A stretch of 64,000 nucleotides of DNA from an uncultured Christensenella sp. GTDB taxonomy: Bacteria > Bacillota > Clostridia > Christensenellales > UBA3700. Made by a program: the position numbers and the translations under genes. Each line of letters opens with the position of its first letter. Positions within the stretch are counted from its first letter, which is position 1. Of this stretch, positions 17,053 through 26,570 are shown piece after piece. Below the pieces are notes generated by a model. It made no database searches, had not been told where the DNA came from, and saw only the letters and a program-made list of their open reading frames with translations. Where the stretch lies: positions 309,997 to 373,996 of the forward strand of contig CAJTNA010000001.1 of the NCBI GenBank assembly GCA_910577845.1, read 5' to 3'.

Positions 17053-18842
17053 TAATAGCACCTACCCAGTTTATTTGCACCGCAACCAGTACAATTTTGC
17101 TTATCGCAAGCCTTAGTCTTAACTGCATTATAAGCATTATGCCTTTCTTTCAACAAATACTTTTTACTAACCCCGTGTTCTACAAAATCCCACGGCAAAA
17201 CTTCATTCTCTTGCCACTCTCTTGTGTAATCGCTTATATCAATACCACATTCCTCAAATGCCTCGCACCATTTTTCGTAATCAAATCTTTCACTCCAGCC
17301 ATCAAACTTACAACCTTTGGAATATGCTTTTTCAATTACGTCTATCAATCTTCTGTCACCTCTAGAAAATACCGCCTCAATAACACTACTTTCCGCCCCG
17401 TGCCAGTTATATCGTACATTCTTAATATGCAAATTATCTATCAAAAATCTTTGTTTTTCCAACATTTCTTGTACATTTATCTGCCTTTCCCATTGGAATG
17501 GTGTAAGTGGCTTTGGTATAAATACACTTGTAGATACAGTTATATTGACAGGTCTCTTACTTTTGCTATACTGCCTTGCCATATCTTTAATTAACAAAAC
17601 AATATCCACTATACCTTGCAAGTCTTGAGTTGTTTCAGTAGGTAAACCTATCATAAAATACAACTTGAACCCAGTATAACCACATTCTAAAGCGTGTTTA
17701 ATAGTGTTTCGTATATTTTCATCAGATATATTCTTATTGATAACATCTCTTAATCTTTGAGTCCCAGCTTCAGGTGCAAAAGTCAGCGAACCTAATCTAC
17801 CGCTACCCATATATTCTGGTTTATAACTATCCAAACGCAATGATGGCATAGCAAGCCTAACATCACCATTACAAACACTGCTTTTTAACCCGGTTATCAA
17901 CTCGTGTAATGCGTAATAATCACTTGTGGAAAGGCTTGATAATGACAATTCGCTATACCCAGTATTCTCTACCAGTTCACGTCCATATTCCAACAAAGTT
18001 TCTAACTTTCTATTTCTTATTGGACGATAATAAAAGCACGCTTGACAAAATCTGCAACCATTATTGCAACCTCTGTAAAGCTCAAGCACAGCTCTATCGT
18101 GAGTAATCTCAATATTAGGCACAAGTATTTTGGTAGGGAAATAGCTTGAATCTAAATCTTGCACAATTGCTTTTTTTACTCTACCGCTAAAAGACTCAAT
18201 CTTTCCATTAACAATGTTTGGTTTGACTAGTTTGGGGATATACACTCCGTCTAGTTTACTTGCCTTTTCCAAAAATTCCGCCTTGCTTATTTTCGCTTTT
18301 TTGCACTCATCATAAAGCAAAGTGAACTCTTTTAAATTTTTCTCCCCCTCACCAATCAAAATAGCATCAAATATTTCCGCAAATGGTTCAGGATTAACAA
18401 CACAAGGTCCGCCAGCAATCAATATTGGATAGTCACCATTTTGCCTATCTTTTGCTCTAAATGGTATACCCGCCAAATCAAGCATATACAATACATTTGT
18501 ATATAATAATTCATATCCGATTGACATACCAACAATATCAAATTCCTTAAGCGGTTTATGACTATCTATAGAAAAAAGCGGGATATTATTAGCTTGTAGT
18601 TGTTCCCCCATATCCACAAAAGGAGCAAAACAACGCTCGCAAACAATCCCCTCAAATCCATTAAGCATATGATATAAAATTCTAACACCTATGTTACTCA
18701 TTCCAATTTCATAAATTTCTGGAAAACACAAGCACAGCCTTGTTGTACAAGGTTTATCCATATTTGGCATATTAAATTCGCCACCAACATATCTTGCTGG
18801 CTTTTCTACTTGCATAAGTATTTGTTTCAGTTTTTCATTCAT
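17052..18842 (-). CDS. Radical SAM protein, TIGR03960 family
   Basis: A 596-residue radical SAM enzyme. The N-terminal part (about 1-240) resembles a B12-binding-type Rossmann region (GMSIGYELLYTN, LIAGGPCVVNPEPFAE, ILIGEGE). The SAM core follows with the [4Fe-4S] cysteines 259, 263 and 266 in GCNNGCRFC, then LTFAPEAGTQRLRD and FKLYFMIGLPTET. The C-terminus is Cys-rich (CDKQNCTGCGANKLGRC) and may bind metal. The reaction is unknown. It is translationally coupled to its DUF2344 partner and heads the rng-rplU gene block, a conserved clostridial neighbourhood. Confidence 0.9.
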   Translation of the reverse strand: MNEKLKQILMQVEKPARYVGGEFNMPNMDKPCTTRLCLCFPEIYEIGMSNIGVRILYHMLNGFEGIVCERCFAPFVDMGEQLQANNIPLFSIDSHKPLKEFDIVGMSIGYELLYTNVLYMLDLAGIPFRAKDRQNGDYPILIAGGPCVVNPEPFAEIFDAILIGEGEKNLKEFTLLYDECKKAKISKAEFLEKASKLDGVYIPKLVKPNIVNGKIESFSGRVKKAIVQDLDSSYFPTKILVPNIEITHDRAVLELYRGCNNGCRFCQACFYYRPIRNRKLETLLEYGRELVENTGYSELSLSSLSTSDYYALHELITGLKSSVCNGDVRLAMPSLRLDSYKPEYMGSGRLGSLTFAPEAGTQRLRDVINKNISDENIRNTIKHALECGYTGFKLYFMIGLPTETTQDLQGIVDIVLLIKDMARQYSKSKRPVNITVSTSVFIPKPLTPFQWERQINVQEMLEKQRFLIDNLHIKNVRYNWHGAESSVIEAVFSRGDRRLIDVIEKAYSKGCKFDGWSERFDYEKWCEAFEECGIDISDYTREWQENEVLPWDFVEHGVSKKYLLKERHNAYNAVKTKACDKQNCTGCGANKLGRCY

Positions 18843-18940
18843 ATGTACACGTTATATAGTGGTTAATTCTACAAATAATATTTACTAATTTTACTATAAA
18901 TTAAATAAAAACCATTCAAAAATCGCACCTAAATCAAATT

Positions 18941-19885
18941 TTACATTACCAAAGCCGCTGCACCTATAATGCCTGCACTATTACCAAGGCTTGCTTTTAC
19001 AACATCAATATATGGCATCATACCGCTTTTTTCCAATGACGCATTTAATTTTTCTTGCAATGGAATCATTACATTTTCACCCTCGTGAGATATACCGCCA
19101 CCAATGATAAACATTTCTGGGTGCAATACATATCCAAGGTTCAAAAGTCCCTCAGCTAAATAATGCAAGTATTGCTCAACGACTTTAGCACCAGCCTCGT
19201 CACCTGCATCTTTTGCTAAAAATGCAGTTTTACCATTAACCTCGCCTTGTTCAGCCACAATTTTGTGCATTAAACTATTTGCATTTTCTGCCATTGCGTG
19301 TTTTGTTTGATTTATTAAACCAGTTGCAGAGGCATATTTTTCCCAACAACCAAGTCTGCCACAATTGCATTCCTCGCCATCAATCTCAATAATTTGATGT
19401 CCGACCTCACCGCCAGCACCACCATTACCCTCATACAACTTGCCATCAATAATAATGCCTCCACCAATACCAGTACCCAAAGTAATCATAACGACATTTT
19501 CGTGACCTTTGCCAGCACCAAATCTTTGCTCACCTAGAGCTGCCATATTGGCATCATTACCAACGGCAATAGGCACATTAAAATATTGTGACATTTCCTC
19601 AACTAAATTTTCATTTTTGCAACCAATATTAACGGCTGATACTATCATACCTTTTTTACTATCTACAGTACCAGGTATACCAATACCAATACCACCTAAA
19701 TCTAGTAAAGAAAAATCTGCCTCATTAATTAATTCCTTTATTTTGTCAGCAGTTCTTGCAAACATACTTTTAAAGCCTTTCTCTTGCTCTGTTGCAAAAG
19801 ATTTTGATATAATTATTTTGCCCTCGCTATCCACAAGACCAATCTTAATACTCATTCCACCCACATCGACACCCACATAAATCAT
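18941..19885 (-). CDS. glcK: ROK family glucokinase
   Basis: Phosphorylates glucose with ATP, feeding sugar released by the intracellular glycosidases into glycolysis. The 314-residue protein has the phosphate-binding GVDVGGMSIKIGL (4-16), catalytic Asp111 in VGNDANMAALGE, the glucokinase-type GEVGHQII with His163, and the ROK zinc motif CNCGRLGCWE (Cys173, 175 and 180). No N-terminal HTH, so it is a kinase and not a NagC-type repressor. AGAGGTG precedes the ATG. It is separated from the downstream radical SAM gene by about 100 AT-rich bases. Confidence 0.9.
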   Translation of the reverse strand: MIYVGVDVGGMSIKIGLVDSEGKIIISKSFATEQEKGFKSMFARTADKIKELINEADFSLLDLGGIGIGIPGTVDSKKGMIVSAVNIGCKNENLVEEMSQYFNVPIAVGNDANMAALGEQRFGAGKGHENVVMITLGTGIGGGIIIDGKLYEGNGGAGGEVGHQIIEIDGEECNCGRLGCWEKYASATGLINQTKHAMAENANSLMHKIVAEQGEVNGKTAFLAKDAGDEAGAKVVEQYLHYLAEGLLNLGYVLHPEMFIIGGGISHEGENVMIPLQEKLNASLEKSGMMPYIDVVKASLGNSAGIIGAAALVM

Positions 19886-20263
19886 TTATAGCACCTCTTA
19901 ACCTAAATTGCAAAAATCTTATTATAAAGATAGTATAACATACAATTATGTATATTTCAAGTATTATTAAATATTTTTTATATGATAAATCAAAAACTTT
20001 GCCGTGTGTATAATATGAATTATTTTACGTCTGTAATTTGCATTAATTGCTTACCATTGCAATATTATTGTTTAAAAGTTTGAATTACATTCTAGCTTAA
20101 AAGTTTATTATACAATGTTTAGCGTGTAATTATTGTTAGATAATTACTACAGCAAAACTAAAATTTAAAATTTCATATAAAAACATTAATACCATTAGCA
20201 ATGCTAATGGTTTGTTATTTGTCAATATTTATTGCTGTAATTACTTTTACATTATGCCAAAAA
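19886..20263. other. Intergenic region, glucokinase to SpoIVFB-like gene
   Basis: About 380 AT-rich bases upstream of glcK and downstream of the protease gene. It holds the hairpin at 20191-20211; otherwise I see nothing that can be supported. Confidence 0.6.
20191..20211 (-). terminator. Hairpin terminator after the min/spoIVFB operon
   Basis: ACCATTAGC-AAT-GCTAATGGT, a 9-bp perfect stem about 55 bases beyond the stop of the SpoIVFB-like gene. On the minus strand it is followed by ATTAATGTTTTTAT. Confidence 0.65.
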
Positions 20264-21097
20264 TTATTGCAACACACTTTTTAACATAATTTTGTGGTCA
20301 TAATTTTCCATTATTTCTCTTAATTTATCCTCATCAATAACTGCACTTTCCATACCATTATCATCTACTACTATAAAGGTTGTCAAATAGTCACTGTTTA
20401 GGTATCTAAATAACTCAAAAATTTTTGCTCTGTTACTTATGTAAACATCACGTGCAATCACACCTCTTTTATAATTTTTCACAAACGATAACCTACCTGC
20501 AATATGGCTATATTCTTCTTTTTGCCCGCCGAAAATCGACCCTATTAGCAAAAACACACCAATATTTATTAGTGAAACATTTTTTGTAACAATAAAACTT
20601 ACTATGCCAAAAACTATCATTAAACTGCTTAAAACAATGCCTATAATTTTTAAAATTTTTAGTGCTTTTATTTTGTCTTTACAAAAGCTTAAAACCACTC
20701 TTGAACCATCAAGCGGAAAGCAAGGCAAAAGATTAAAAAGCATTAGCGTAATATTGCTATTAAAAAAATCTTGACTATAGGAATATGTTACTGGAAACAG
20801 CCACCAAATAGCAATAGTCAGCACTGCAAAAATACCATTACTTAATGGTCCTGCCAGTGCTATTACTATTCCTTCTTTGCGGTTAAATTTTTCACCACCA
20901 TAAATCATTGCACCATAAGGCATTAAGGTAATTCTAGCCATTTGATAGCCATACTTTTTGCCAGCTATACTATGAGCAACTTCGTGGAGAATAACCGTTA
21001 CAAAACAACTGAAAAATACCCAAGCCTTGCCTATAATTATGTAGTACAAGCATAACATAAAGTACAAAGGATGGATAGTTATTTTGTATTTAGTCAA
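20264..21097 (-). CDS. Site-2 protease family protein, SpoIVFB-like
   Basis: A 277-residue intramembrane zinc metalloprotease of family M50. The zinc motif HEVAH (38-42) lies in a TM helix, and the third ligand is Asp130 in NLLPCFPLDGSR. Several further TM helices follow, then a soluble C-terminal region of about 75 residues that may be a degenerate CBS domain, as in SpoIVFB. SpoIVFB activates pro-sigma-K in the mother cell; other family members have other substrates, so the role is inferred. The start appears to be TTG at 21097, needed to keep the conserved KITIHPLYF start; no strong Shine-Dalgarno is visible, which suggests coupling to the upstream gene. It follows minD and minE, a common clostridial arrangement. 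Confidence 0.8.
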   Translation of the reverse strand: MTKYKITIHPLYFMLCLYYIIIGKAWVFFSCFVTVILHEVAHSIAGKKYGYQMARITLMPYGAMIYGGEKFNRKEGIVIALAGPLSNGIFAVLTIAIWWLFPVTYSYSQDFFNSNITLMLFNLLPCFPLDGSRVVLSFCKDKIKALKILKIIGIVLSSLMIVFGIVSFIVTKNVSLINIGVFLLIGSIFGGQKEEYSHIAGRLSFVKNYKRGVIARDVYISNRAKIFELFRYLNSDYLTTFIVVDDNGMESAVIDEDKLREIMENYDHKIMLKSVLQ

Positions 21098-21100
21098 GTT

Positions 21101-21349
21101 TTATTTACCAAATATAGATAAAAAAGTTTGTGCCAAAGTACCACTGCTTGCAAGTGTAATAATGCTAGAAATCAACATAATAACAGCAAACGCAGCACCA
21201 AAAATAGCTGTAGTATAGGCAATATCAAAAGCTTTCTTTTTATTTAGATTAAAGCCTTTAAACTTTTTATACTTTTTGCCAAGTTCTACAGAGATATTGT
21301 CATTAGGATAGTTGTTACATTCTACCTTTTCGTAATCGTCATATTTCAT
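21101..21349 (-). CDS. Small membrane protein of unknown function
   Basis: An 82-residue product when started at the ATG at 21349, which has a GGGTGAG Shine-Dalgarno; the longer frame from 21433 has no such support. It has a charged N-terminal half and a hydrophobic segment at about 48-72 (IAYTTAIFGAAFAVIMLISSIITLA). It lies between minE and the SpoIVFB-like gene, the position where spoIVFA may be found, but it has no M23 peptidase-like domain and is much shorter. No family recognised. Confidence 0.6.
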   Translation of the reverse strand: MKYDDYEKVECNNYPNDNISVELGKKYKKFKGFNLNKKKAFDIAYTTAIFGAAFAVIMLISSIITLASSGTLAQTFLSIFGK

Positions 21350-21441
21350 ACTCACCCACTCTCCCTTTAGTTTACTAAGATAACATATGCAAGTATAAAT
21401 AGTAATATACCAACTAACCAAAATATTTAGCAAATAAATTT

Positions 21442-21684
21442 TTAAGTATTTTGAGGTGCTTTGTAGCTTTCCGCCTCGCCCTCAAAGATAAAGCTGATTT
21501 TTCCATCGTTATTGGTGCAAATTTTTAAATCGCAACATTTTATTTGCAGGTATTTAGACATAGCACATAACAAATCGTTTTTCAAACAATCCTCAATCAT
21601 TTGAGGCATATGCAGTTTATCGTTTTTCAAAATTTTGGATAATCTAGAAAAACTATCTGAGCTATACTCTTTCGCATTATACAT
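21442..21684 (-). CDS. minE: Cell division topological specificity factor MinE
   Basis: An 80-residue protein encoded just after minD. It matches the MinE pattern: an N-terminal helical anti-MinCD region (SRLSKILKNDKLHMPQMIEDCLKNDLLCAMSKYL) followed by the topological specificity half (CDLKICTNNDGKISFIFEGEAES). The run NDKLHMPQM-(x)n-LLCAMSKYLQI corresponds to the DR-PPEM-(x)n-ISKYV-I blocks of known MinE proteins. MinE displaces MinC and activates the MinD ATPase at the membrane, so that the inhibitor oscillates or is kept from midcell. No minC is adjacent. Confidence 0.82.
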   Translation of the reverse strand: MYNAKEYSSDSFSRLSKILKNDKLHMPQMIEDCLKNDLLCAMSKYLQIKCCDLKICTNNDGKISFIFEGEAESYKAPQNT

Positions 21685-21710
21685 AATAACCTCTCAAAAT
21701 TATTAATACC

Positions 21711-22502
21711 TCAAGCTCTTTTTAACATCATTTTAAGTTTTCCAACCATACCACGATATTGTGCAGTAGGGTCATATAACCTACGTCTGCCAGTAATGTA
21801 ATTGTCTGCTACACACTCAAATGAACGCATTGCAGTACACTCAGCCTTACCAATTTTACCTAATTCAGTAAAAATATGAATTTTGTCATCATCAGGGATG
21901 ACTCCAATAGGTGAAACATTTAACAATTTTGCAATTTCTGTAACTGACATCATTTCACCATTTAACACCATATCACCACGTATACGATTTACAATCAAAT
22001 TAACGGCACTTAATTTATAGTTATGCAAAATGCTAATTACTTTATCCGCATCACGCAATGAGGAAACATTTGGTGTTGCAATAACCAAAGCTTCGCTACT
22101 TGGAGCAACAGCTCTGTGAAAGCCCTTATCAATACCAGCAGGACTATCAATAAAAATAAAGTCAAATCCATCGCTTAACTTATTGATTAATGTTCTAAAA
22201 TCTTTCATACTTATATCATCGCTGTTGTATGCACTTTGAGAAGGCAAAACATACATATTAGGAATATCTGGAGAGGAAACCAAAGCTTGTTTTATTCTGC
22301 ATCGTCCATTAATAACATCTGACATATCATAAACGACCTTGTCGTCTATGCCAATAAGTACATCCAAATTATTCAAACCTATGTCTGCATCAATCAATAA
22401 TACCCTTTTGCCACGATAAGCAAGCATAGCACCTATACTTGCAGTACACGTTGTTTTACCTACACCGCCTTTACCCGATGTAACTACAATTATTCTAGCC
22501 AT
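21711..22502 (-). CDS. minD: Septum site-determining protein MinD
   Basis: A membrane-cycling ATPase that positions the division inhibitor. At 263 residues it is family-sized. The deviant Walker A motif KGGVGKTT occupies 11-18, followed by LLIDADIGLNNLDVL, and the Walker B-like FIFIDSPAGID. The C-terminal amphipathic membrane-targeting helix (GMVGKLKMMLKRA) is present. The start at 22502 (MARIIVV) has GAGGTG just ahead; the ATG at 22517 is less likely. First gene of minD-minE-small membrane protein-spoIVFB-like. Confidence 0.95.
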   Translation of the reverse strand: MARIIVVTSGKGGVGKTTCTASIGAMLAYRGKRVLLIDADIGLNNLDVLIGIDDKVVYDMSDVINGRCRIKQALVSSPDIPNMYVLPSQSAYNSDDISMKDFRTLINKLSDGFDFIFIDSPAGIDKGFHRAVAPSSEALVIATPNVSSLRDADKVISILHNYKLSAVNLIVNRIRGDMVLNGEMMSVTEIAKLLNVSPIGVIPDDDKIHIFTELGKIGKAECTAMRSFECVADNYITGRRRLYDPTAQYRGMVGKLKMMLKRA

Positions 22503-22867
22503 ATTCACCTCAAACAAGTCTTTAAATATATTACCTATTTATTATACAATATAATAAAATGCTTAGATTAATTTTTTTTGTCTAAAATATTCCATATGCC
22601 AAGAAAAATGTCATTTTTCATAGTTTAGTGTAAAAATAAATAAATGAGTAATTATTCTATTAATTATATAATACATTGAGAAACAATCAAGGGTGAAAAC
22701 TTCTTTTAAATATTTTAGCAACACATAAATATTTAGTCCAAGTATAATGTTTATACAAAGAAATCAAAGCATATAAAAAGGAATGACTTCAATATCCTAA
22801 AATCATTCCAATGAAATATATTTTTTAATTTTGTCTAAACATTATTTAAACATAGTATTAAACACTC
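22503..22867. other. Intergenic region between mreB and minD
   Basis: About 365 AT-rich bases. It carries the mreB terminator (22780-22809) and, close to minD, a minus-strand TATAAT without a convincing -35. No gene seen. Confidence 0.55.
22780..22809 (-). terminator. Terminator of the maf-mreB operon
   Basis: GGAATGA-loop-TCATTCC, a 7-bp stem with a 16-base loop about 60 bases past the mreB stop. On the minus strand it is followed by TTTTTATATG. Confidence 0.65.
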
Positions 22868-23851
22868 TTACTTTTCGTGAGAAATATTTAACATTCTTGC
22901 CAGCTTTCCAGTATCATAGAAGAATTTGCTACCGCCTTGAGCCACAACAAACTCAGGTTCATCCATAATCTTGACATCTACAAATAAATGCTCTTTCAAA
23001 TAGCTTGCAAGACCTGGCAACTTACTTGCACCACCAGCAAGATAAATACCATTTTGCTCAACAATATATTGATAAGATTTTGGTATCATTACCATAATAG
23101 ATGCAACAACCTCAATAATTTTATCAATCACGCTTTGTACAAGTGGTTTAAGTTCGGTAGCGGTAAGTTTAACCTCATTTGGAGTATTTAAGGTAACTTT
23201 ATCACCCTTTACCACAATTTTTGAAAGATTATTACTTTCAAGTGATGCAAGGCTAAGCTTTATATCCTCACAATAAAGTTGATTAACCACTAATCTATAT
23301 TTATCACCTACATAATCAAAAATTGCCTCGTCAATATCTTTCCCGCCTACGTCTATTGAACAGCCGTGAACAATTCCGTCATCGCTTACAAGTGCAATTT
23401 CTGTATTATGAGCCCCCATATTTATCAAAAACATTGCCTTATCATTATTTATAGTTTTTACAGATAATGGTGACTCAACAATAACAACCTCTTTAACACC
23501 TGCTTTGTAAAAAGATTCCTCAATTACACGTTTTTCAATATTAGTAAGTCCACAAGAAACATTTACAATTACACTTGTATAATTTCTTAAAAACTTACGT
23601 GGAGCTAACCTATTGATAAAAGTTTTTATCATATATACAAAAGCTTCCACATTGCAAATGCTACCATTTTTAATAGGCTCTATATTTTGCATACTTTTTA
23701 TAGCCTCATTACCACAAGCAACATAAACATACTTGCTATTTACATTAGCGGTCGCAACAACACTAGGCTCATTAAGGACAACTTGAGAGTCCTTATTTGC
23801 AATAACAATATTTTTACTACCAATATCCACACTTAAACAAATCTTATCCAT
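22868..23851 (-). CDS. mreB: Rod shape-determining protein, MreB/Mbl family
   Basis: An actin-like ATPase that forms membrane-associated filaments directing lateral wall synthesis. At 327 residues it has the actin-fold phosphate loops (LSVDIGSKNIVIA; MFLINMGAHNTEIALV), the SIDVGGKDIDEAI block and the adenosine motif GIYLAGGASKLPGL. It is fairly divergent: the usual G-IVGLGPGTAN start is reduced to the SVDIGSKN form. The gene overlaps maf by eight bases, the conserved maf-mreB arrangement, but mreC and mreD do not follow. An Mbl or MreBH paralogue cannot be excluded. Confidence 0.85.
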   Translation of the reverse strand: MDKICLSVDIGSKNIVIANKDSQVVLNEPSVVATANVNSKYVYVACGNEAIKSMQNIEPIKNGSICNVEAFVYMIKTFINRLAPRKFLRNYTSVIVNVSCGLTNIEKRVIEESFYKAGVKEVVIVESPLSVKTINNDKAMFLINMGAHNTEIALVSDDGIVHGCSIDVGGKDIDEAIFDYVGDKYRLVVNQLYCEDIKLSLASLESNNLSKIVVKGDKVTLNTPNEVKLTATELKPLVQSVIDKIIEVVASIMVMIPKSYQYIVEQNGIYLAGGASKLPGLASYLKEHLFVDVKIMDEPEFVVAQGGSKFFYDTGKLARMLNISHEK

Positions 23852-24416
23852 TTGCTAAAAGCTCCTTACATACATTCAAAATTTTATCCAAAGGTAAACC
23901 AATAATTGTATTAATATCACCAACAAAGCTATCCACAACTACTCCGTCTTGGATACCATAGCTACCAGCCTTATCCATAGGCGAACCAGTTGCAATATAG
24001 TCTTTTATTACTTTATCACTCAATTTTTTAAACAAAATATCGCATTTGTCATAACCACTAACTATCTTACCTTTATACGCAACAGCAAAACCACTATAAA
24101 CATAATGATAATTACCCGATAATTCCGTAAGCATTGCATACGCATCTGCCTTATCTTTTGGTTTGCCATAAAGCATACCATTGTACCAAACTATTGTATC
24201 ACCACTAATAACTATATCATTAGGAAACTTTTGAGGCAAATCTGCAAGCTTGGCTTTTGCAAGTTCCTCAACTATTTTGTTTGGCTCAATTTGTGTAAAC
24301 TTTTCCTCCACATCACAAGTAACAACCTTGGTCACACTAAAATGTGGACTTAATAAATCATACCGTCTTGGGGATTTTGAGGCTAAAATTAATCTTTTAT
24401 TTATCTTCATAATCAT
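23844..24416 (-). CDS. maf: Nucleoside triphosphate pyrophosphatase, Maf family
   Basis: Hydrolyses non-canonical or modified nucleoside triphosphates (dTTP/UTP pyrophosphatase type). The 190-residue protein has ILASKSPRRYDLL, TCDVEEKF, VISGDTIV, YSGFAVAYKG and GSYGIQDG in the usual order. Two in-frame ATGs six bases apart (24416 and 24410) are possible. It overlaps mreB by eight bases and the upstream small membrane protein gene by about 20 bases, so the three are one operon. Confidence 0.92.
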   Translation of the reverse strand: MIMKINKRLILASKSPRRYDLLSPHFSVTKVVTCDVEEKFTQIEPNKIVEELAKAKLADLPQKFPNDIVISGDTIVWYNGMLYGKPKDKADAYAMLTELSGNYHYVYSGFAVAYKGKIVSGYDKCDILFKKLSDKVIKDYIATGSPMDKAGSYGIQDGVVVDSFVGDINTIIGLPLDKILNVCKELLANG

Positions 24417-24609
24417 TTAAAGTTTGTTTTGTACTTTCCTCTTTTATTTGATTATTCTTCTTTTTGGCAAGCAAAGCATAGTAAACAATGACACCAATTA
24501 AACAAGGCGTTAAAACACACAAAAAAACTATAAATGGAATGTTCACTTTACTACCACTTGCCAGCAATGTAAGAACAACGCTATAAAGATTACTAAAAAT
24601 ACTTGCCAT
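24397..24609 (-). CDS. Small single-span membrane protein
   Basis: A 70-residue product from the ATG at 24609, which has GAGGG eight bases upstream; the frame also extends to 24636. It has a hydrophobic N-terminal half with a membrane helix (about 25-48, FIVFLCVLTPCLIGVIVYYAL) and a charged tail (KKKNNQIKEESTKQTLNDYEDK). It is the first gene of the maf-mreB operon and overlaps maf. No family recognised. Confidence 0.6.
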   Translation of the reverse strand: MASIFSNLYSVVLTLLASGSKVNIPFIVFLCVLTPCLIGVIVYYALLAKKKNNQIKEESTKQTLNDYEDK

Positions 24610-24714
24610 AAAGCCCTCAATACAAAAAATTAACAATTTACTTAATTATTTTATCATATTATTTGGCAAAAATCAATTACCAATACTAAATTTGCCTATT
24701 TTTTTATCTGTTAC

Positions 24715-25392
24715 TCAAATCTCTTGAATTTTGCCATCAACAATATGTACAATTCTACCCATTTTATCTGCGACTTTTTGGTCGTGAGTTACAATGATAA
24801 TCGTCTTGCCTTGAGAATTTAAGTTTGCAAAAATATCCATTAGCTCGTTTGCAGTTGTGCTATCTAAAGCACTTGTTGGCTCATCGGCAAGTATAATATC
24901 TGGGTCATTAACCAATGCCCTTGCAATGGCAACCCTTTGTTTTTGTCCGCCAGATAGTTCCCTAACTTTAGTATTTTTCAAATTTGTTAATTTTAGTCTA
25001 TGTAAAATTGTATCTATTCTATCATTTTGTTCCTTAGCCTTGTATTTTTTACTAAATAACAAAGGCAACCTAACATTGCTATATACCTTGTCACTTTCTA
25101 TCAAACCATAAGACTGCAAAACAAATCCAAAAGTAGCATTTCTTATTTCTGAAAGTTCTGTCGCACTCTTTGTACTTACATTGTCCCCAGTTAATAAATA
25201 CTCACCATCTGTATATTTATCCAAACAACCAATTATATTAAGCAAAGTAGATTTACCACTACCAGAAACACCCATAATGGCAATACTGTCACCTTTGTTT
25301 ATCACAAGGTCGACACCACACAATGCTTGCACCTCATTTTGCTTGCCCTCATTATACTTTTTATGTATGTTTTTCAAAACAATAATTTCCAT
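24715..25392 (-). CDS. ABC transporter ATP-binding protein (MacB/LolD type)
   Basis: A 225-residue ATPase with Walker A MGVSGSGKST, signature LSGGQKQRVAIARAL and Walker B ILADEPTSALDS, followed by the switch histidine in IIVTHD. It begins MEIIVLKNIHKKY at 25392, with GAGGG ahead of it; the longer frame to 25497 overlaps the permease gene and lacks a ribosome site. It is the last gene of an operon with two permeases. Family members drive export or release of lipoproteins, peptides or toxins; the substrate is unknown. Confidence 0.88.
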   Translation of the reverse strand: MEIIVLKNIHKKYNEGKQNEVQALCGVDLVINKGDSIAIMGVSGSGKSTLLNIIGCLDKYTDGEYLLTGDNVSTKSATELSEIRNATFGFVLQSYGLIESDKVYSNVRLPLLFSKKYKAKEQNDRIDTILHRLKLTNLKNTKVRELSGGQKQRVAIARALVNDPDIILADEPTSALDSTTANELMDIFANLNSQGKTIIIVTHDQKVADKMGRIVHIVDGKIQEI

Positions 25393-25423
25393 ATTTCCCT
25401 CACTTTTTACCCTTATCAAGCAC

Positions 25424-26551
25424 TTATTCAACATTGTAGTTTGAGATTGCCTCCAACGGCTTAAATCTTGCAAACTTAATAAACCCGAATGACACACTTA
25501 CAATATAAATTGCAAACACTACACCAATACTAATTAAGCAAGAGGACACACTTACCACGCCTAAAATATTCAAACTCATTAGAAAAAGCACTAACATTGC
25601 AACCATCATTGCAACCACAAAAATAAGCAACATTTTAATAAACTCTATAACTACAATATCTGACCTTTTACCCCCAAAAATACACATAACACCGCTACGT
25701 TTAGTCATTTTATCTACAGAAAAATAATAGTTAGCACCTACTATAATACCTACCAATATCATAATACTAATTCCCAATATTAAAGCATCGTCATAAGATA
25801 AAACAACTATAGCCCGTCTCTCTTTTATCTCTCTTAAACTTTCCGCATCAAAGCCTAGGTCAACATAATCTCTAGCTCGCTTATCACCCATCATAAGTCC
25901 ACCTTTGATTTTGCCGTGCCAAGGTATATCGTCATAAATTATAAAATCAAAAGCTGTATCAGACAACCTATCATAAGTACCCCAACCATTAAAATCGTAG
26001 TAATCTTTTCCTGTGTATCCCTTAATTTTTAATTTTACAGAATATGTATACTCACCCTCATTTACAGTAAGTGGCATCTCATCGCCTTCTAATTTATCTT
26101 TAAAATACATAGGTATATAAGCCTCTTTGTAATCATTTCTAATCTTTCTACTAAACTCAAATCCTAATGATGGTAGTTTTTCAACCATTTTTTCACTAAC
26201 AATAGTAATTGCAAATTCATTTTCAATTAATCCATTACTTTCCTTGTCAATATATTTTTTTTGTCCAATTACCGCCGTTCCAGCAAAATTTTCCATATCT
26301 ACGCCACGTTTTTCAAGATTACCATATAATTCAAAATTAGTTAAGCCAGAACTTCTTTTTGCAAAATGTACAAAAGCGTAGTCAGCAATTTCCTCGCTAT
26401 AGATTACCATATCATTCTCAAACACATAAGGTTTAGTGGCTTCAATACAAATTGGTAAAAACATCATTGCTACGGTAATGCAAAACCAAATTACCGTAGT
26501 AAGTACTATGGTGGATGATATGCTATTTTTTAACATCTTAAATTTATTCAT
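25424..26551 (-). CDS. ABC transporter permease, FtsX/MacB type
   Basis: A 375-residue permease: TM1 at about 13-33, an extracytoplasmic domain to about residue 255, then three TM helices (about 260-282, 305-330 and 335-362). The segment between TM2 and TM3 (KMTKRSGVMCIFGGKRSDI) corresponds to the conserved cytoplasmic loop of the FtsX core. GGGGTGAGG lies just before the start. Its paralogue is the upstream gene; together they probably form a heterodimer with the ATPase encoded downstream. Confidence 0.82.
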   Translation of the reverse strand: MNKFKMLKNSISSTIVLTTVIWFCITVAMMFLPICIEATKPYVFENDMVIYSEEIADYAFVHFAKRSSGLTNFELYGNLEKRGVDMENFAGTAVIGQKKYIDKESNGLIENEFAITIVSEKMVEKLPSLGFEFSRKIRNDYKEAYIPMYFKDKLEGDEMPLTVNEGEYTYSVKLKIKGYTGKDYYDFNGWGTYDRLSDTAFDFIIYDDIPWHGKIKGGLMMGDKRARDYVDLGFDAESLREIKERRAIVVLSYDDALILGISIMILVGIIVGANYYFSVDKMTKRSGVMCIFGGKRSDIVVIEFIKMLLIFVVAMMVAMLVLFLMSLNILGVVSVSSCLISIGVVFAIYIVSVSFGFIKFARFKPLEAISNYNVE

Positions 26552-26570
26552 ACCTCACCCCTTACTGCAA

